64,000 nucleotides of DNA from Thioclava sediminum (GTDB lineage: Bacteria > Pseudomonadota > Alphaproteobacteria > Rhodobacterales > Rhodobacteraceae), in the NCBI RefSeq assembly GCF_002020355.1, contig NZ_MPZV01000002.1, forward strand, positions 558,001 to 622,000. Reading direction: 5' to 3'. Of the stretch, positions 62,175 to 64,000 are shown one piece after another. The position numbers and the translations under genes are program-made. The notes under the pieces were generated by a model. That model made no database searches and was not told the DNA's origin. It saw only the letters and a list, made by a program, of their open reading frames with translations. Each line of letters opens with the position of its first letter. Position 1 is the first letter of the stretch.

Positions 62175-64000
62175 ATGACTATGGACAAGACTTTCGATGC
62201 CGCGAGCGCCGAGCCGCGGATCTACGCGAAATGGGAAGAGGCCGGAGCCTTCAAGGCCGGGGCCAACGCGTCGCGCGACGAGACCTTCTGCGTAATGATC
62301 CCGCCGCCCAACGTGACGGGTGCGCTGCATGTGGGCCACGCCTTCAACAACACCGTGCAGGATATCCTCGTGCGCTGGCACCGGATGCGCGGTTTTGACA
62401 CGCTTTGGCAGCCGGGTCAGGACCATGCGGGCATCGCGACCCAGCTGATGGTCGAGAAGGAACTGGCCAAGACCCAGCAGCCCAAGCGGGTGGAACTGGG
62501 TCGCGAGAAATTCCTCGAGAAGGTCTGGGAGTGGAAGGGCGAATACGGCTCGACCATCATCAACCAGCTCAAGCGTCTGGGGTCATCCTGCGACTGGTCG
62601 CGCAACGCCTTTACGATGTCGGGTGCGCCCGGTGCGCCGGAAGGCAACGAGGGCAATTTCCATGACGCGGTGATCAAGGTCTTCGTCGACATGTACGAAA
62701 AGGGCCTGATCTATCGCGGCAAGCGACTGGTGAACTGGGACCCCCATTTCGAGACCGCGATCTCCGATCTGGAAGTGGAGAATATCGAAGTCGCCGGTCA
62801 CATGTGGCACTTCAAATACCCGCTCGCAGGCGGCGAGACCTATACTTACGTCGAGAAGGACGAGGACGGGAATGTCCTCTTCACCGAAGAGCGCGACTAC
62901 ATCTCGATCGCGACCACGCGTCCCGAGACGATGCTGGGCGACGGCGCGGTTGCGGTGCACCCTTCGGACGAGCGTTACGCGCCGATCGTCGGCAAGCTCT
63001 GCGAGATTCCGGTGGGCCCGAAAGAGCATCGCCGCCTGATCCCGATCATCACCGATCAATATCCCGATCCCGATTTCGGCTCGGGCGCGGTGAAGATCAC
63101 CGGCGCGCATGACTTCAACGACTACATGGTCGCCAAGCGCGGCGGCATTCCGATGTATCGCCTGATGGACACCAAGGGCGCGATGCGCGCAGACGGGCTG
63201 TCCTATGAGGAATGCGCGGCCCGCGCGATGGACATCTCGAAAGGCGCCGAGTTCACCGAGGCCGAGATCGACGCGCTCAACCTCGTGCCCGAGGAACTGC
63301 GCGGGCTCGACCGGTTCGAGGCGCGTGAAGCCGTGATCCGTCAGATCACCGACGAGGGCCTCGCGGTGACGACGACCAAGACCGTCACCGACGAAGACGG
63401 CAACGAGACCGAGACGACCGTTCCCTACGTCGAAGACAAGCCGATCATGCAGCCCTTCGGCGATCGTTCGAAAGTGGTGATCGAGCCGATGCTGACCGAT
63501 CAGTGGTTCGTCGATGCCGAAAAGATCGTGGGCAAGGCGCTGGATGCGGTGCGCAACGGCGACACCGTCATCATGCCGGAAGCCGGCGAGAAGACCTATT
63601 TCCACTGGCTGGAAAACATCGAGCCGTGGTGCATCTCGCGCCAGCTCTGGTGGGGCCACCAGATCCCGGTCTGGTACGGTCTGGACATGGACGCGCCCGA
63701 CTTCCGCGATGACGAAGGCGACGGCACGATCGACCTCGTGGAAATGGGCCGCCTGCTCGTCGAGACCAAGATGGTTCATCGCGACGACCGCTATCACTGC
63801 GCCTCGGATTTCGAGAGCGTCATCGGCTGGTTCAAGGCACAGAATGCCGAGCTGCCAACGCCGCTGAACGTGGCGCGCATCGTCGAGGTCGAAGACCGGC
63901 ACAAGGCGATCGAAGTGCTCGCCGCGAGCCTCGCGCAATACGAGATGACCGAGGATCCGACGCAGCTCGTCTATCCGGTCTGGCGCGATGCCGATGTGCT
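62175..64000 (+). CDS. valS: Valyl-tRNA synthetase (3' partial)
   Basis: The first roughly 608 residues of a class I synthetase are present and the gene runs off the right edge. The HIGH motif is [15 protein letters not shown], and [13 protein letters not shown] and the editing-domain segment [19 protein letters not shown] are specific for ValRS. The KMSKS loop would lie outside the window. The ATG at 62175 is preferred because AAGG is spaced about nine bases before it; ATGs at 62166 and 62181 are in frame. No T-box leader is seen. Confidence 0.96.
   Translation, partial: MTMDKTFDAASAEPRIYAKWEEAGAFKAGANASRDETFCVMIPPPNVTGALHVGHAFNNTVQDILVRWHRMRGFDTLWQPGQDHAGIATQLMVEKELAKTQQPKRVELGREKFLEKVWEWKGEYGSTIINQLKRLGSSCDWSRNAFTMSGAPGAPEGNEGNFHDAVIKVFVDMYEKGLIYRGKRLVNWDPHFETAISDLEVENIEVAGHMWHFKYPLAGGETYTYVEKDEDGNVLFTEERDYISIATTRPETMLGDGAVAVHPSDERYAPIVGKLCEIPVGPKEHRRLIPIITDQYPDPDFGSGAVKITGAHDFNDYMVAKRGGIPMYRLMDTKGAMRADGLSYEECAARAMDISKGAEFTEAEIDALNLVPEELRGLDRFEAREAVIRQITDEGLAVTTTKTVTDEDGNETETTVPYVEDKPIMQPFGDRSKVVIEPMLTDQWFVDAEKIVGKALDAVRNGDTVIMPEAGEKTYFHWLENIEPWCISRQLWWGHQIPVWYGLDMDAPDFRDDEGDGTIDLVEMGRLLVETKMVHRDDRYHCASDFESVIGWFKAQNAELPTPLNVARIVEVEDRHKAIEVLAASLAQYEMTEDPTQLVYPVWRDADV

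Noticed and set aside
1-64000. CRISPR arrays, prophage, insertion sequences, tRNA or rRNA genes
   Set aside because: Reading both strands I found no repeated spacer array, transposase, integrase, phage structural gene or cloverleaf-like sequence. A formal scan (tRNAscan-SE, ISfinder, CRISPR finder) was not run.

Overview
The window is a 64 kb piece of a GC-rich alphaproteobacterial chromosome. The gene content points to the Rhodobacteraceae (Rhodobacter/Thioclava/Paracoccus-like), without a species-level call. Evidence: an F0 operon atpI-atpB-atpE-b'-b with separate b and b' subunits and no F1 genes beside it; the NAD-dependent molybdenum formate dehydrogenase set fdsG-B-A-fdhD-fdsD; the DUF1013 cell-cycle regulator TrcR; a COQ9 gene divergent from rpsU; a plant-type glutamate-cysteine ligase; and several small exported or membrane proteins of a kind common in this family. 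Almost everything looks like ordinary chromosomal housekeeping DNA. I see no insertion sequence, prophage, CRISPR array, rRNA or tRNA, and no gene-free stretch longer than about 300 bases.

Layout. 0-3.3 kb: the end of an unknown gene, then a two-gene LuxQ/LuxO-like phosphorelay (hybrid kinase plus AAA+ regulator with unusual motor residues). 3.3-6.9 kb: nadK, glyA, a small membrane protein, a YbfF-like hydrolase. 6.9-9.3 kb: cytochrome b561, two related two-helix small membrane proteins, two small lipoproteins (one entericidin-like), a PNPOx-like stress protein, a perfect FNR-type box and two hairpins sharing one loop sequence. 9.4-17 kb: lepA, a small metal-binding protein, an exported Cys protein, a low-molecular-weight phosphatase, a class III sirtuin, gshA, rsmE, ubiA. 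17-21 kb: a large OmpA-domain protein, a coiled-coil membrane protein, an ArnT-like glycosyltransferase. 21-27 kb: the fds operon.

27-34.5 kb: an S49 peptidase, a zinc-ribbon membrane protein, a CaCA exchanger and a pteridine-reductase-like SDR in one run, then uvrC, a KamA-like radical SAM protein, pgsA, moaD and moaE in another. MoaD/MoaE make molybdopterin, which the formate dehydrogenase in the same window needs. 34.5-37 kb: a divergent sulfotransferase/GT14-type glycosyltransferase pair. 37-41.8 kb: a HIT protein, a PfkB kinase, nth, an Ada-like methyltransferase, an OmpA lipoprotein, a GntR/FadR regulator. 41.9-44.5 kb: the F0 operon. 44.7-51.4 kb: an ArsR regulator, an SDR, an exported phosphoesterase-like protein, TrcR, RNase T2, a SpoIIAA-like protein, a quinone reductase, COQ9, rpsU. 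51.6-56 kb: trkH, an Lrp/ald pair, mscL and an orphan. 56-64 kb: an inositol phosphatase, metR/metF around a shared inverted repeat, a nitrilase, a PaaI thioesterase, a DUF2235 hydrolase with a double palindrome in its promoter region, and the start of valS.

No clearly new multi-gene system stands out. The best leads are regulatory or structural: the degenerate LuxO-like motor, the twin hairpins at 8.1-8.2 kb, the FNR box near 7.7 kb, the GATAAG-N5-CTTATC pair at 62 kb, and the glycosyltransferase/sulfotransferase pair. All functions are inferred from reading the sequence. No database search was run.
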